64,000 nucleotides of DNA from Actinokineospora diospyrosa (GTDB lineage: Bacteria; Actinomycetota; Actinomycetes; Mycobacteriales; Pseudonocardiaceae): assembly GCF_024171925.1 (NCBI RefSeq), contig NZ_JAMTCO010000010.1, positions 121,136 through 185,135 on the forward strand. The letters are read 5' to 3'. This document shows, piece by piece, positions 43,032 through 51,474 of this stretch. The notes under the pieces were generated by a model. The model worked only from the letters and a program-made list of their open reading frames with translations. It was not told where the DNA came from and did no database searches. The position numbers and the translations under genes were made by a program. Position 1 is the stretch's first letter. Each line of letters starts with the position of its first letter.

Positions 43032-43403
43032 CTAGTCGATGACTACTTCGACCTGGTCGCGGGAGGCGGTGATGCGGGCCGTTTCCTTGCCGTCCGGGGT
43101 TCGGGCTATCCAGATGTGGCCTACGTAGGTGGGCTGGTCGTAGGTGGCTTGGGGGGCGAGGGTTTGGTAGAGCTTCTCGTCGCCTTCGAAGGTGAGCCAG
43201 TAGATGTTGAGGGGGGTGGTTGCGTGGTTGATGAAGGTGAGGGTGACGGTGTCCTGTGAGGCTGGGGAGCGGTCCGGACGGGAGGCCGTTGTGGTGATGT
43301 TGGCGTCGGTGGTGATGCCCGCGTCTGTGGGGGTGCCTTGGATGGGCGAGCTGCACGCTGCGGTGACCAGGCTGAGTAAGGCGAGGACTAGCAGCGTGCG
43401 CAT
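43032..43403 (-). CDS. lipoprotein with VHL-beta-like domain
   Basis: A 123-residue lipoprotein: signal peptide with lipobox TAAC (lipidated Cys17), a Thr/Ser/Pro-rich linker (about 18-50), then a small beta domain (about 52-122). The pattern FINHATTPLNIYWLTFEGDEKLYQTLAP, then a Gln-Pro-Thr-Tyr-Val-Gly-His-Ile-Trp block, resembles the von Hippel-Lindau beta domain, which binds hydroxyproline peptides in animals. Bacterial versions are secreted and of unknown function. It is 37 bp downstream of the hydrolase gene on the same strand. Confidence 0.75.
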   Translation of the reverse strand: MRTLLVLALLSLVTAACSSPIQGTPTDAGITTDANITTTASRPDRSPASQDTVTLTFINHATTPLNIYWLTFEGDEKLYQTLAPQATYDQPTYVGHIWIARTPDGKETARITASRDQVEVVID

Positions 43404-43440
43404 GGGGTATCTCCGCAGGTCGTGGGGTCTGGGGAGAACA

Positions 43441-44532
43441 CTACCGCCAGCGGATCTTGACCTCGGGGTACTTGTGGGACTCTCGGTCGAGCAGGCCGGT
43501 AGGGATGCCGCGTAGCCAGCGGTCGAGGAAGGCGCGGACGTAGACGCGCTGCAGTTCGGTGGCTCGGGTAGGGCTAACTGTGCCGAAGAGTTCGGTGAAG
43601 ATCTCGGCGGGTAGATCGCGCAGGTTGGCGGGGGCGATGTAGTGCGGGGCGTCAGTGAAGCTGTAGTGGCCCATGGTGGATGTGGCCAGGTGGCGGGACC
43701 AGGTGCGTTGGACTGAGGCCCACTCCGTCCACGAGTCGAACTGCCACTCGCCGGTCAGCAATAGAGAGGGAACTGGGACCGGGGTCACTGGGGACGGTAG
43801 GCCACCGTCGAGGTTGGCAGCGGCGCGGATCCTTGGGTCCGTCCGGGCGGCTTCGAAAGCGGTAGCGCCACCGGCGGAGTGACCGATGGCGGCGATCCGG
43901 TGGGGATCGGCCAAGCGGCGGCGGAGGAGTTCGGTCAGCACTGACGTTAGGTCGGCGGCGCGGACTCGGATGGCGGCGGTTACATCCTCGGGGGATTGCT
44001 CTGGCGGCACGCTGTGGTAGATGACGCGGCCGTCAGGGAAGCGGACTGCGGCGGCTTCGTAGGTGTGGTCGACGGCTGCTACTAGGTAACCGTGGCTGGC
44101 TAGGTCTTCCGCGAGGGCCGTAGTGGTGGCGCGCGAACCGGCGTAACCGTGGCTGAACAGGACTAGCGGCAACCGGTTCGAGAGCGCAGGGGCATCCTTC
44201 AAAGCGTTAGAAGTGATGGCGCGCAACGAATCCTCGGGTGCGCCCAACGCTGCCTCAAGTGATCGCGTGACCTCTATAGGCGCGTAATTGGCTCGGGTAC
44301 CTCGGGTACTCCAAGTGGGATACCAGAGTTGGACCATCAGCTCGCGAGGCCGCGGGGTGGGCGCCCAGGAGTCCACTCTGGACTGATCAACCACGTGCAA
44401 CGCGCTCGTCGCGACCGGCAACACCCCGGTGGGCCGGGGCAGGCGGACAGCGGGCGCGGCGGTGGCGGGCACGGCGAGCAGCGCCTGCGCGCACACCACG
44501 GCGAGGAACAAACCAGCCAAACGGGACCTCAT
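43441..44532 (-). CDS. secreted alpha/beta hydrolase, PAF-acetylhydrolase-like
   Basis: A 363-residue exported hydrolase: signal peptide (residues 1-26, ending ATAAPA), oxyanion region LVLFSHGYAGSR, nucleophile elbow GHSAGG, and a His late in the chain (MGHYSFTD). Overall pattern is that of platelet-activating-factor acetylhydrolase/dienelactone-type lipases (LMVQLWYPTW, YAPIEV). It probably cleaves short acyl esters. The ATG at 44532 is preferred over one nine codons upstream because the signal peptide then starts with MRSR. Probably co-transcribed with the VHL-like lipoprotein. Confidence 0.82.
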   Translation of the reverse strand: MRSRLAGLFLAVVCAQALLAVPATAAPAVRLPRPTGVLPVATSALHVVDQSRVDSWAPTPRPRELMVQLWYPTWSTRGTRANYAPIEVTRSLEAALGAPEDSLRAITSNALKDAPALSNRLPLVLFSHGYAGSRATTTALAEDLASHGYLVAAVDHTYEAAAVRFPDGRVIYHSVPPEQSPEDVTAAIRVRAADLTSVLTELLRRRLADPHRIAAIGHSAGGATAFEAARTDPRIRAAANLDGGLPSPVTPVPVPSLLLTGEWQFDSWTEWASVQRTWSRHLATSTMGHYSFTDAPHYIAPANLRDLPAEIFTELFGTVSPTRATELQRVYVRAFLDRWLRGIPTGLLDRESHKYPEVKIRWR

Positions 44533-44705
44533 GCCGCGGACGGTAGCGGCAAACGACACTGTGGTCTAGACCTATGTCGTGGCCGGGTCGGCCCGCGCGG
44601 GATGGCGGGTCGTCCTGGTTCCTCCGGGTGACACGGGGTTGCGCGGGCACACCGACGGGACACGTGGCCCCTGCGGCGGGACGCGGGTTCGGCGGCGCGC
44701 CGGGG

Positions 44706-45173
44706 TTAGGGCTTGCCGCGCTTCTTGGCGTTGAGCACGTTGGTGTGCCGGTACGCCTCGGCGGTGGTGGGCGAGTTCGAGGGGATCGGCTCGGTGAACG
44801 AGCGGATCAGGTTCACCACCGCCTGGCGCTGCTCCTCGGTCAGCCGCATCACCAGCTCGCGGACCTCGGTCACCGTCGCCGTCGGCCGCCCGGCCCGGGC
44901 TGGCTCGTACTTGGTGGGGTCGAGGTTGGCCAGCTCAAGCGCCTCCGACGGGTCGACATCCACCGCGAGCGCCGCGTTGATCACCGTGTCGGCCTTGGGC
45001 CGGAACGGCTTGCGGTCGGCGCGCCGACCGCTCTCCAACTGCTGCCACGAGGTGCGCGAGAAGCGGGCCTTCTGAGCCGCGTCTTCCTGCGACCAGCCCT
45101 TCTCGTCCCGCGCGCGCCGCAGCAATTCCCCGAGTGGCCAAGAATTGGGGTCTTCGCCGTCCCGACCGGTCAT
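44706..45173 (-). CDS. XRE-family helix-turn-helix regulator
   Basis: A 155-residue regulator with an N-terminal XRE-type helix-turn-helix (about 14-52, LLRRARDEKGWSQEDAAQKARFSRTSWQQLESGRR) and a helical C-terminus with a basic tail (NAKKRGKP). ATG at 45173; a longer Cys-rich in-frame start is unlikely. A palindrome TTCATGAA at 45245-45252 in the upstream gap could be its operator. Confidence 0.8.
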   Translation of the reverse strand: MTGRDGEDPNSWPLGELLRRARDEKGWSQEDAAQKARFSRTSWQQLESGRRADRKPFRPKADTVINAALAVDVDPSEALELANLDPTKYEPARAGRPTATVTEVRELVMRLTEEQRQAVVNLIRSFTEPIPSNSPTTAEAYRHTNVLNAKKRGKP

Positions 45174-45330
45174 GGCGCAGATGATCCCGCATGCCAAGCC
45201 ACAACACGACAGCGAAACGCCCATCCAGCCGTGTTTCCTATTGTTTCATGAATGTAGGCAGTCAGTCCACTAAGGACTTCCACCCGCCGCACCCGGATGT
45301 CCGCCATTTCCCCGCTCGCGGGCACCGGCA

Positions 45331-46005
45331 CTAGTCCAACCGAGCGACAACCCGCCACCCCGCCACCGGATCCGCCCCGGGATCGTGATCTCCCCACCCG
45401 CTCACCACGTCCCCGCGCGGGTTCGCCTCCACCTCGTCGCGAGACCGGCGGAAGCGCGCCGCGAACCGGGCGCCACCCCAGACCAGCGCGGCGGCCAGGC
45501 CGACCGTGATCCAGCCCAATGGGTCCTCGGCGACCGCGTACTCAGCAGCGGTGAAGACCAGCCCGACACCAACGGCCGCGACGGTGTAACCGGGCCACGG
45601 CGTGGTCATGGCCCGCAAGATCCGCTTGGGTGCGACGACACCGTTGTCCGGCAGTTCCCCGGCGGGTGGCACCGGATCGGCCGTCGGGGTGACCCGGCGC
45701 GCGATGAACTCGGCGGCGCCGACAGCGTCGTCGACCGGCAACAGCCACTGCTGACCGCTCCCGGCGACCCTCAGTGCCTGCCCCGGGGACACGTGGATCG
45801 CGCTGCCGTTCGGCAGCGGCCAAACGAAGGGCTCGAGCACCTCACCCGTGTGCGCGAGTTCCAGTCGGCTGAACGGGATGACCAGGCGGCCCGCCCCACC
45901 GTTGGCCTCTGCGGTGGGGCGCGGCAAGAGGTCCAGCAGGAGTTGACCCAGCCGGACCCGCAGCCGGGCGCCGCCGCGCAGCCAGAACAGGACCTCGACC
46001 TCCAA
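45331..46005 (-). CDS. uncharacterised membrane protein of T7SS-associated cluster
   Basis: A 224-residue protein with a soluble N-terminal half (about 1-135, beta-rich, with EVEVLFWLRGGARLRVRL) and two membrane helices (about 140-158, 162-180), then a charged tail. No domain recognised. It starts 14 bp after the WXG-like gene, so it belongs to the same operon and may be an accessory or immunity-like partner; that is inference only. Confidence 0.65.
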   Translation of the reverse strand: MEVEVLFWLRGGARLRVRLGQLLLDLLPRPTAEANGGAGRLVIPFSRLELAHTGEVLEPFVWPLPNGSAIHVSPGQALRVAGSGQQWLLPVDDAVGAAEFIARRVTPTADPVPPAGELPDNGVVAPKRILRAMTTPWPGYTVAAVGVGLVFTAAEYAVAEDPLGWITVGLAAALVWGGARFAARFRRSRDEVEANPRGDVVSGWGDHDPGADPVAGWRVVARLD

Positions 46006-46019
46006 GCGCGCTTTGGTGT

Positions 46020-47072
46020 TCAGCGGCGGCTGGCCCCAACTGGTGGTAGCGGTCGCGGACCGCCTGCGCGCGCGAAGGTCCGTTGTCGCGCACCCCGGGT
46101 GGCCCAGTTGTCAGCACCGGTCCTGGCGTTGGCTGCCCAGTCGTCGGCCCGCCCCGCCAACCGGTCGGTGGTGTTGCGCCCTGCGGTCGCCGCGGCGGTC
46201 ATGCCGTCGGCAGCGCTGTCGAGTGAGTCGGCGCGAGCGGTGGCGGCGTGGGTCAGCTCGCCCGCGCGCTGGTTTCCGTAGCGGCTGTTGGGCATGTGCC
46301 TGGCCAGGTCGGCGAGTTCGTCGGCTTGGCGGCGCATCGCGTCGGACGCCCGCTTGGCGAGTCCGCTGAGCTTGTCGAGCGCGCCGAACAGCTTCTTGAG
46401 GAACCCGGCGATCTTGGTGCCGATCTCGATCGCCTCCGTGCCCACCCCGGTGGCGAACGCGGCGAGCGAGGCGCCCGCGGTCGGGACCGCCGGGATGCCC
46501 CGCGCCAGCGCGGGCCCGGCGAACTCGGCGGGCAGGTCGCGGACGAGGGCGCGGGTGGTGGTCACCAGGACACCGGCGACCTTGGCCTGGTTGGCGGTCG
46601 ACTCGGCGGCCTGCGCGGAGTTGGCGAGGCCGGTGATCACCACGCTCGCTTGCCGCCGGTAGGCCTCGGCCGCTGGGCCGGACCAGTCGGCCAGGCCCGC
46701 GAGGGCCCGTTCGTGGGTCTGCCTGGTCTCGGTGAGCTGACCGGCGAGGGTGGTCCAGGTCTTGGCCGCCGCCTCGATCGCGGGCGGGTCACCCATGAGC
46801 TCGTCGAACGGCTCGCGCAGGAAGCCGACGTTCTCGATGATCCAGCCGACCACCGAGGACGCGAGGCTGCCGAACGGGTCGGCGGCGAACCCGACCACGT
46901 CCACCGCCGCGGCCGCCGTGTCGATGCCGAGCGCGGCCGGGTTGACCTCCTCGCCGTCCAGGAACGGCTGGGCGATCCCGCGGACCAGGTCCTCGCCGGT
47001 GTCGGCGATCCCCGCGCCCGCGAACAGCTTCCCGTCGTCGGCGGGCTTGGCGATCAGGTCGTTGTCGCTCAC
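46020..47072 (-). CDS. WXG100/ESX-associated large helical protein
   Basis: A 350-residue Ala-rich helical protein. Residues about 80-180 form a WXG-like hairpin (LADWSGPAAEAYRRQ has the W-x-G turn), followed by a hydrophobic stretch (about 195-225) and a long helical C-terminus. This is the pattern of type VII (ESX) secretion substrates or carriers in Pseudonocardiaceae. GTG start overlaps the stop of the broken upstream gene (GTGA). No ESX motor gene is in the window. Confidence 0.75.
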   Translation of the reverse strand: MSDNDLIAKPADDGKLFAGAGIADTGEDLVRGIAQPFLDGEEVNPAALGIDTAAAAVDVVGFAADPFGSLASSVVGWIIENVGFLREPFDELMGDPPAIEAAAKTWTTLAGQLTETRQTHERALAGLADWSGPAAEAYRRQASVVITGLANSAQAAESTANQAKVAGVLVTTTRALVRDLPAEFAGPALARGIPAVPTAGASLAAFATGVGTEAIEIGTKIAGFLKKLFGALDKLSGLAKRASDAMRRQADELADLARHMPNSRYGNQRAGELTHAATARADSLDSAADGMTAAATAGRNTTDRLAGRADDWAANARTGADNWATRGARQRTFARAGGPRPLPPVGASRR

Positions 47073-47445
47073 GCGAGGCTCCCCGTGTTGGCCCGCTCGG
47101 TCTCGTCGTAGGCAGTCGCGGCCTCGCTCAGCCGAGCGCCGGTCGACTCCACCGCCGCGGGCAGGGCGGCGATCAACTCCCGCGCGGTGGAGAGTTGCTC
47201 GTCGAACACGAAGGTGTAGACCTGGCAGATCTTGCCGAGTACGTCCGGGCCCAGGCTGGTGTTGGCGGCCTCGACGCAGTGGGTGAGTTGGGTGGTGAGC
47301 AGGCGGCCGTGGCGGTGACCGCCCCGTCGGGGCTGGTGGCTCGGGTGCGGGTGTCTTGGAACGCGGCCCGCGCGGCTTCGACTTGTCGCCGCATCTCTTG
47401 CAACCGATTCTCGTACTCTGCGAGATAGTCGTAAGGATCCGACAC
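47069..47445 (-). pseudogene. out-of-frame fusion of YbaB-like and EspC-like genes
   Basis: Two reading frames share this interval. From GTG 47445 the first encodes a YbaB/EbfC-like N-terminus (SDPYDYLAEYENRLQEMRR to TSPDGAVTATA, about 47 residues), then turns to Pro/Ser nonsense and stops at 47173. A second frame picks up near 47310 with an EspC-like ESX substrate C-terminus (about LLTTQLTHCVEAANTS to YDETERANTGSLA, about 75 residues) ending at 47069, without its own start or ribosome site. Intact relatives are two separate genes of about 130 and 100 codons. A deletion joining the two out of frame, or one frameshift in a fused gene, would explain this. Confidence 0.7.
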
Positions 47446-47469
47446 AAGCCAAGGAGTGTGGCACGACCG

Positions 47470-48222
47470 ATGTCGACCCCGCACCGACCTCCGATCACCC
47501 CGGCGCTACGGGCGGAGGCCAGGTCGGCCCCCGACAGCTGGCTGCCCGTCGTGGCCGAGGACGGGCAGGTCGCGGGGCGGTACCTGGTGGACGACAACGG
47601 TGAGATCACCGACGAGTTCGTGCCCAACCCGCGGTACCGGCCGCGGTGGTCGCCGCCGATCACCCCGGAGATGCGATCCTACGCGCTCGGCCGCCCCGGC
47701 GGCTGGGTCGAGGTGCTGGACCCGACGCACCCGGGGCCGGACACACCCGATTGGGCGGTCGTCGGCAGGTACCCGGTCGACGCGAGCGGCGGGATCATCG
47801 CCGCGTTCGAGCCCAACCCGCAGTACCGGCCGTCGCCGGTCGCGCTCGGTTGGCCCGCGCCGCGGTCGGAGGCGGAGGCGGTGCTGCAGCTCGCGCACAC
47901 CGGGCAGATCGAGTACCGGGAGGCGGTGGTCGCCGTCCTCGCGGCGACGCTGGTGCTGCCCGCCGACCCGACCAAGCCGCCGCGGACCCGGCTGGTGGTG
48001 CGCGGGCGGGTGGTCGACGCGTTCGCGACCGAGGAGGCCGCGCCGCCGGACTGGCCGCCGCACTGGCAGAAGTTCAGCGGCGTCGAGGTCGCGATCCTGA
48101 TCGACCGGCTGGCCGACCAGTTCGGCGGGCCACCGGACCTGCTGCTGCACGCCGCGCCCGACCTGCAGGTCCGCATCCCCGGGTCGGTGCTGATCGAGGC
48201 GCTGCGCCTGGTCGCGGGCTGA
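47470..48222 (+). CDS. type VII secretion-associated protein with tandem repeat
   Basis: A 250-residue protein. Two homologous units lie in tandem at about 6-58 and 59-119: each starts PPITPxxR and ends F-x-PNPxYRP, with a GRYxVD-x-x-G core. The C-terminal half (about 130-250) resembles SseB-like domains. Proteins of this kind accompany ESX clusters in actinomycetes; function unknown. ATG at 47470 with AAGGAG 13 bases before it, longer than usual. It is divergent from the broken ESX gene with only 24 bp between starts. Confidence 0.68.
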   Translation: MSTPHRPPITPALRAEARSAPDSWLPVVAEDGQVAGRYLVDDNGEITDEFVPNPRYRPRWSPPITPEMRSYALGRPGGWVEVLDPTHPGPDTPDWAVVGRYPVDASGGIIAAFEPNPQYRPSPVALGWPAPRSEAEAVLQLAHTGQIEYREAVVAVLAATLVLPADPTKPPRTRLVVRGRVVDAFATEEAAPPDWPPHWQKFSGVEVAILIDRLADQFGGPPDLLLHAAPDLQVRIPGSVLIEALRLVAG

Positions 48223-48224
48223 GC

Positions 48225-49538
48225 TCAGTCGAGGCCCGGGTCGGGGTTGGCCGCCAGGTCGGCCAGGTGGGCGAGGGCCGCCGCGAGCGCGGGCAACGGG
48301 GGTGACCCGATGGCCAGGCGGACGGCGCGCGGCGCCTGGGTGGGCGGGACGGCGAAGGACGTGCCGGGGGTGATGGCGATCCCCGCCCGGGCCGCGGTCG
48401 CGACGAAGGTGTCGGCGCGCCAGGAATCGGGTAGTCGCCACCAGAGGTGGTAGGCGCGCGGGTCGGCCTGGACGTCGAAGCCCGCGAGGTGCTCGGCGAC
48501 CAATGCCTGGCGGGCGCGGGCGTCGGCGCGCTTGTCGACGAGCAAGCGGTCGGCGGTGCCGTCGGTGGCCCAACCGATCATGGCGGCCACGGCGACGTGC
48601 TGCGGCGCCCAACCGCCGGAGCGGATGGCGTTGGTGACGCGGGTGCGCAGCGAGGGCGTGGTGACCGCGAAGCCCACGCTCAACCCCGGCGCGATGCGCT
48701 TGGACAGGCTGTCCACCAAGACCCCGTGCGAAACGAGTGACCACAGTGGCGGGTCGTCGTGGAGGAATCCGTAGATCGCGTCCTCTATCAGCGGGATGTC
48801 CTTGTCGAGCAACACATCGGCGACCTCTTGGCGCCGTGTGGCACTCATCGAGATACCCAATGGGTTGTGCAGCGCGGGTTGCAAGTAGACAGCGCTTAGT
48901 GGACCTGCGGATCGCAGTGCCGCTGGCGTGACGCCCTCGCTGTCAGTGGCAAGAGGGACCAGAACAACGCCCAGGCGAGCGGCGATCCCCTTAACCACCG
49001 CGTAAGTCACCTCTTCCACCCCCAGCCGCTCCCCCGGCGCGACTAGCGCGGCAACAGCCCCCGCGATCGCCTGCCGACCGTTGCCCGCGAAGACCACGTC
49101 TTCCGCTCGGGGCGCCCACCCGCCGCGCGACAGCAGCCCGACCGCGGCCTCCCGCGCCGCCGGGGTCCCGGCGGCGCCAACGGACCGCAGGGCGGACGCG
49201 AGCACGTCGGGGCGCAAGCTCGCCCGCATGCTGTCGGCGATCACGTCGATGTGGTGCGGCAAGATCGGGAAGTTCAGCTCTAGGTCGACCCTGGCGCCTC
49301 CCGGTTCGGCCAGCGCCGACTCGGCGACCGCGGGCGCGGCGCGCACGAACGTCCCCCGACCGACCTCGCCGACGACCAGCCCGCGCCGGACCAGCTCGGC
49401 GTACACGCGCGACGCCGTCGACACTGCGAGCCCGTGCTGGCGGGCGAACTGCCGCTGCGTGGGCAGCCGCGTCCCGGCGCCGAGCCTGCCGGTGGCGATG
49501 TCCTGGGCGATCCGGTCGGCGACGGTGCGGAAGTCCAT
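48225..49538 (-). CDS. MocR-type GntR/aminotransferase regulator
   Basis: A 437-residue MocR regulator: N-terminal GntR winged helix (about 1-75, GTRLPTQRQFARQHGLAVSTASRVYAEL) and a fold-type I aminotransferase domain with PLP Lys in DSLSKRIAPGL. MocR proteins use PLP or its adducts as effector. It is divergent from the hydrolase gene at 49615 and probably controls it. Of two adjacent ATG codons, 49538 has better spacing to CGGAG. Confidence 0.88.
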   Translation of the reverse strand: MDFRTVADRIAQDIATGRLGAGTRLPTQRQFARQHGLAVSTASRVYAELVRRGLVVGEVGRGTFVRAAPAVAESALAEPGGARVDLELNFPILPHHIDVIADSMRASLRPDVLASALRSVGAAGTPAAREAAVGLLSRGGWAPRAEDVVFAGNGRQAIAGAVAALVAPGERLGVEEVTYAVVKGIAARLGVVLVPLATDSEGVTPAALRSAGPLSAVYLQPALHNPLGISMSATRRQEVADVLLDKDIPLIEDAIYGFLHDDPPLWSLVSHGVLVDSLSKRIAPGLSVGFAVTTPSLRTRVTNAIRSGGWAPQHVAVAAMIGWATDGTADRLLVDKRADARARQALVAEHLAGFDVQADPRAYHLWWRLPDSWRADTFVATAARAGIAITPGTSFAVPPTQAPRAVRLAIGSPPLPALAAALAHLADLAANPDPGLD

Positions 49539-49614
49539 CATTGCTCCGAGGGCATTGTTGTCATTGCACCGACATCCTGCCCCGGTTAGCGTGGGTTCGA
49601 CAAGGGAGGACGCC

Positions 49615-50301
49615 ATGCTGCTGCTCATCCACGGCCACCCGTTCGACCGCACCATGTGGGACCCGCAACTCGCCCGCTTCGACGCGATCGCCCCGGACCT
49701 GCGCGGCTACGGCACCGCCGAACCCGCCTCCGGCGTGACCGCGATGAGCACGTTCGCCGATGACCTCGCCGCGCTGGCGCCGGACCGGGACCTGGTCCTC
49801 TGCGGCCTGTCGATGGGCGGCCAGATCGCGATGGAGTTCCACCGGCTGTACCCGGAGCGGGTGCGCGCGCTCATCCTCTGCGACACCACCGCCCGCGCGG
49901 AAACAGCGCAGTCGCGGCAAGAACGGCTCGACATGGCCGACCGCCTCAGCCGCGAAGGGATGGAGCCCTACGCCCGCGAGGTTCTATGGAAGATGGTCGC
50001 GCCTGGAGCTGATGACGCTGCCGAGCACGTATTGAAGATGATGCTGTCCGCGCCGCCCGAAGGTGCCGCAGCCGCTCAGCGCGGACGGGCGGACAGGCCC
50101 GACTACCGCGAGTCGTTGACCGCCCACCCGGTTCCCACCTTGGTCATCGTGGGCAGCGAGGATGCGTACACCCCGCTCGAGGAGGTCAAGCACATCCCGG
50201 CCACCCACCTCGTCGAGGTGAAAGGGGCCGCTCACCTGCCCAACCTCGAGCGACCGGACGAGTTCAACGGCGCCGTCGCGCGGTTCCTGGCCACGCTCTG
50301 A
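49615..50301 (+). CDS. alpha/beta hydrolase
   Basis: A 228-residue cytoplasmic alpha/beta hydrolase. Oxyanion HGHPFDRTMW, nucleophile GLSMGG, acid GSEDAYTP and catalytic His in GAAHLPNLERP are all present, so the triad is complete. The fold type fits small ester/lactone hydrolases (3-oxoadipate enol-lactonase-like). GGAGGA lies 5 bases before the ATG. Divergent from the MocR gene. Confidence 0.85.
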   Translation: MLLLIHGHPFDRTMWDPQLARFDAIAPDLRGYGTAEPASGVTAMSTFADDLAALAPDRDLVLCGLSMGGQIAMEFHRLYPERVRALILCDTTARAETAQSRQERLDMADRLSREGMEPYAREVLWKMVAPGADDAAEHVLKMMLSAPPEGAAAAQRGRADRPDYRESLTAHPVPTLVIVGSEDAYTPLEEVKHIPATHLVEVKGAAHLPNLERPDEFNGAVARFLATL

Positions 50302-50351
50302 GACGCTCATCTCGTTGTAGTGCGACAAAGCGCTTACCTACTGTCCGGTAC

Positions 50352-50897
50352 ATGGCGTTGGAACACGCGATCCTGGTCGCGTTGAGCGAGCAGGCGGGCA
50401 CCGGCTACGAGCTGGCCCGCCGGTTCGACCGGTCGGTCGGCTACTTCTGGCAGGCCACCCACCAGCAGATCTACCGCGTGCTCAACCGGATGGCCGAGGA
50501 CGGCTGGGTGAGCGCGGTGCACGTCGCGCAGACCGGGCGGCCGGACAAGAAGGTGTACTCGGTCGTCGACGCGGGCCGCGCGGAGCTGGCCAGGTGGCTC
50601 GGTGAGCAGGCACAACCCGCCCACCTGCGCGACGACCTGGCGGTGAAGATCCGCGGCGCCGGTCTTGGCGACGCGGGCGCGGTGCTGGCCGAGGTGCAGC
50701 GGCACCGCGAGCACCACGCGCGGCGGCTGGCGGTCTACGAGGTCATCGAGCGCACCGAGTTCCCCGAGCGGCACGCGCTGACCGGCACCCGGCTGCACCA
50801 GTACCTCACCCTGCGCGGCGGGATCACCACCGAACGCGGCCTGGTCGCCTGGTACGACGAGGTCAGCGCGGCCCTGCGGCGGGACGTGGCGAGCTGA
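50352..50897 (+). CDS. PadR family transcriptional regulator
   Basis: A 181-residue PadR/Vir-type regulator: N-terminal winged helix (about 1-85, GTGYELARRFDRSVGYFW and QIYRVLNRMAEDGWV) and a C-terminal helical dimer domain (Vir_act_alpha_C). It follows the hydrolase gene by 50 bp. Target genes and ligand unknown. The last 35 bp overlap the convergent Vsr gene. Confidence 0.88.
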   Translation: MALEHAILVALSEQAGTGYELARRFDRSVGYFWQATHQQIYRVLNRMAEDGWVSAVHVAQTGRPDKKVYSVVDAGRAELARWLGEQAQPAHLRDDLAVKIRGAGLGDAGAVLAEVQRHREHHARRLAVYEVIERTEFPERHALTGTRLHQYLTLRGGITTERGLVAWYDEVSAALRRDVAS

Positions 50898-51306
50898 GCG
50901 CGGCCACGACCCGCTCGCGGACCAGGGCGGCGGCGACCAGCGGGTCCTCGTGCTCCCAGACCCGCACGACCTGCCAGCCCGCGGCGGCGAGCCGGGCGTC
51001 GGTGTCGCGGTCGCGGCGGCGGTTGCCCTCGATCTTGTCCCGCCAGAACTCGGCGTTGCGCTTGGGCCACGTCGCGTGCTCGGGGCAGCCGTGCCAGAAG
51101 CAGCCGTCCACGAACACGGCGGTCTTGGCGCGGGAGAAGACGACATCCGCCTCTCTACGGACAGTGCGCACAGGGCGTTGATGCACCCGGTAGCGCAGGC
51201 CGAGAGCGTGCAGCGCTCTACGGAGCGCCATCTCGATCCCGGTGTCACGGGCCCGCTGCCTGCTCATCCGCTGCCGCACGGCCGCCGTCGACTCCACCGA
51301 CTCCAC
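50863..51306 (-). CDS. vsr: very short patch repair (Vsr) endonuclease
   Basis: A 147-residue Vsr-type DNA mismatch endonuclease, which nicks beside T:G mismatches made by deamination of 5-methylcytosine. Typical marks are RQRARDTGIEMALRRALHALGLRYR, catalytic Asp in EADVVF, FVDGCFWHGCPEH with zinc-binding Cys/His residues, and FWRDKI. A Dcm-like cytosine methylase normally accompanies Vsr but none is nearby. The 3' end overlaps padR. Confidence 0.9.
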   Translation of the reverse strand: MESVESTAAVRQRMSRQRARDTGIEMALRRALHALGLRYRVHQRPVRTVRREADVVFSRAKTAVFVDGCFWHGCPEHATWPKRNAEFWRDKIEGNRRRDRDTDARLAAAGWQVVRVWEHEDPLVAAALVRERVVAALSSPRPAAGPR

Positions 51307-51354
51307 CCAACCTCCCGCTCCAGCACCTGTTTCCGCAGGTCCGGATAAAGTTCC

Positions 51355-51385
51355 GTACCCCTACGGATACCGACCCTGATTGTTC
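51355..51385 (-). promoter_or_regulatory. shared 31-bp protease-regulon element, copy 1
   Basis: On the minus strand: GAACAATC, 13 bases, GTAGGGGTAC. The same element with the same spacing occurs at 58083-58113 and 61455-61485. The right half is an inverted repeat (CCGTA-GGGG-TACGG). It lies 90 bp before the secreted chymotrypsin-type protease gene and also just upstream of the divergent Vsr gene. Confidence 0.75.
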
Positions 51386-51474
51386 CTCACCGGGCGTCAC
51401 TCGAAAGTGACCTGCAGCGAACCGCCGCCGTCCCTGCCTAGAGGCGAGCGTTCCTGATCCGGAAAGGAACCATC

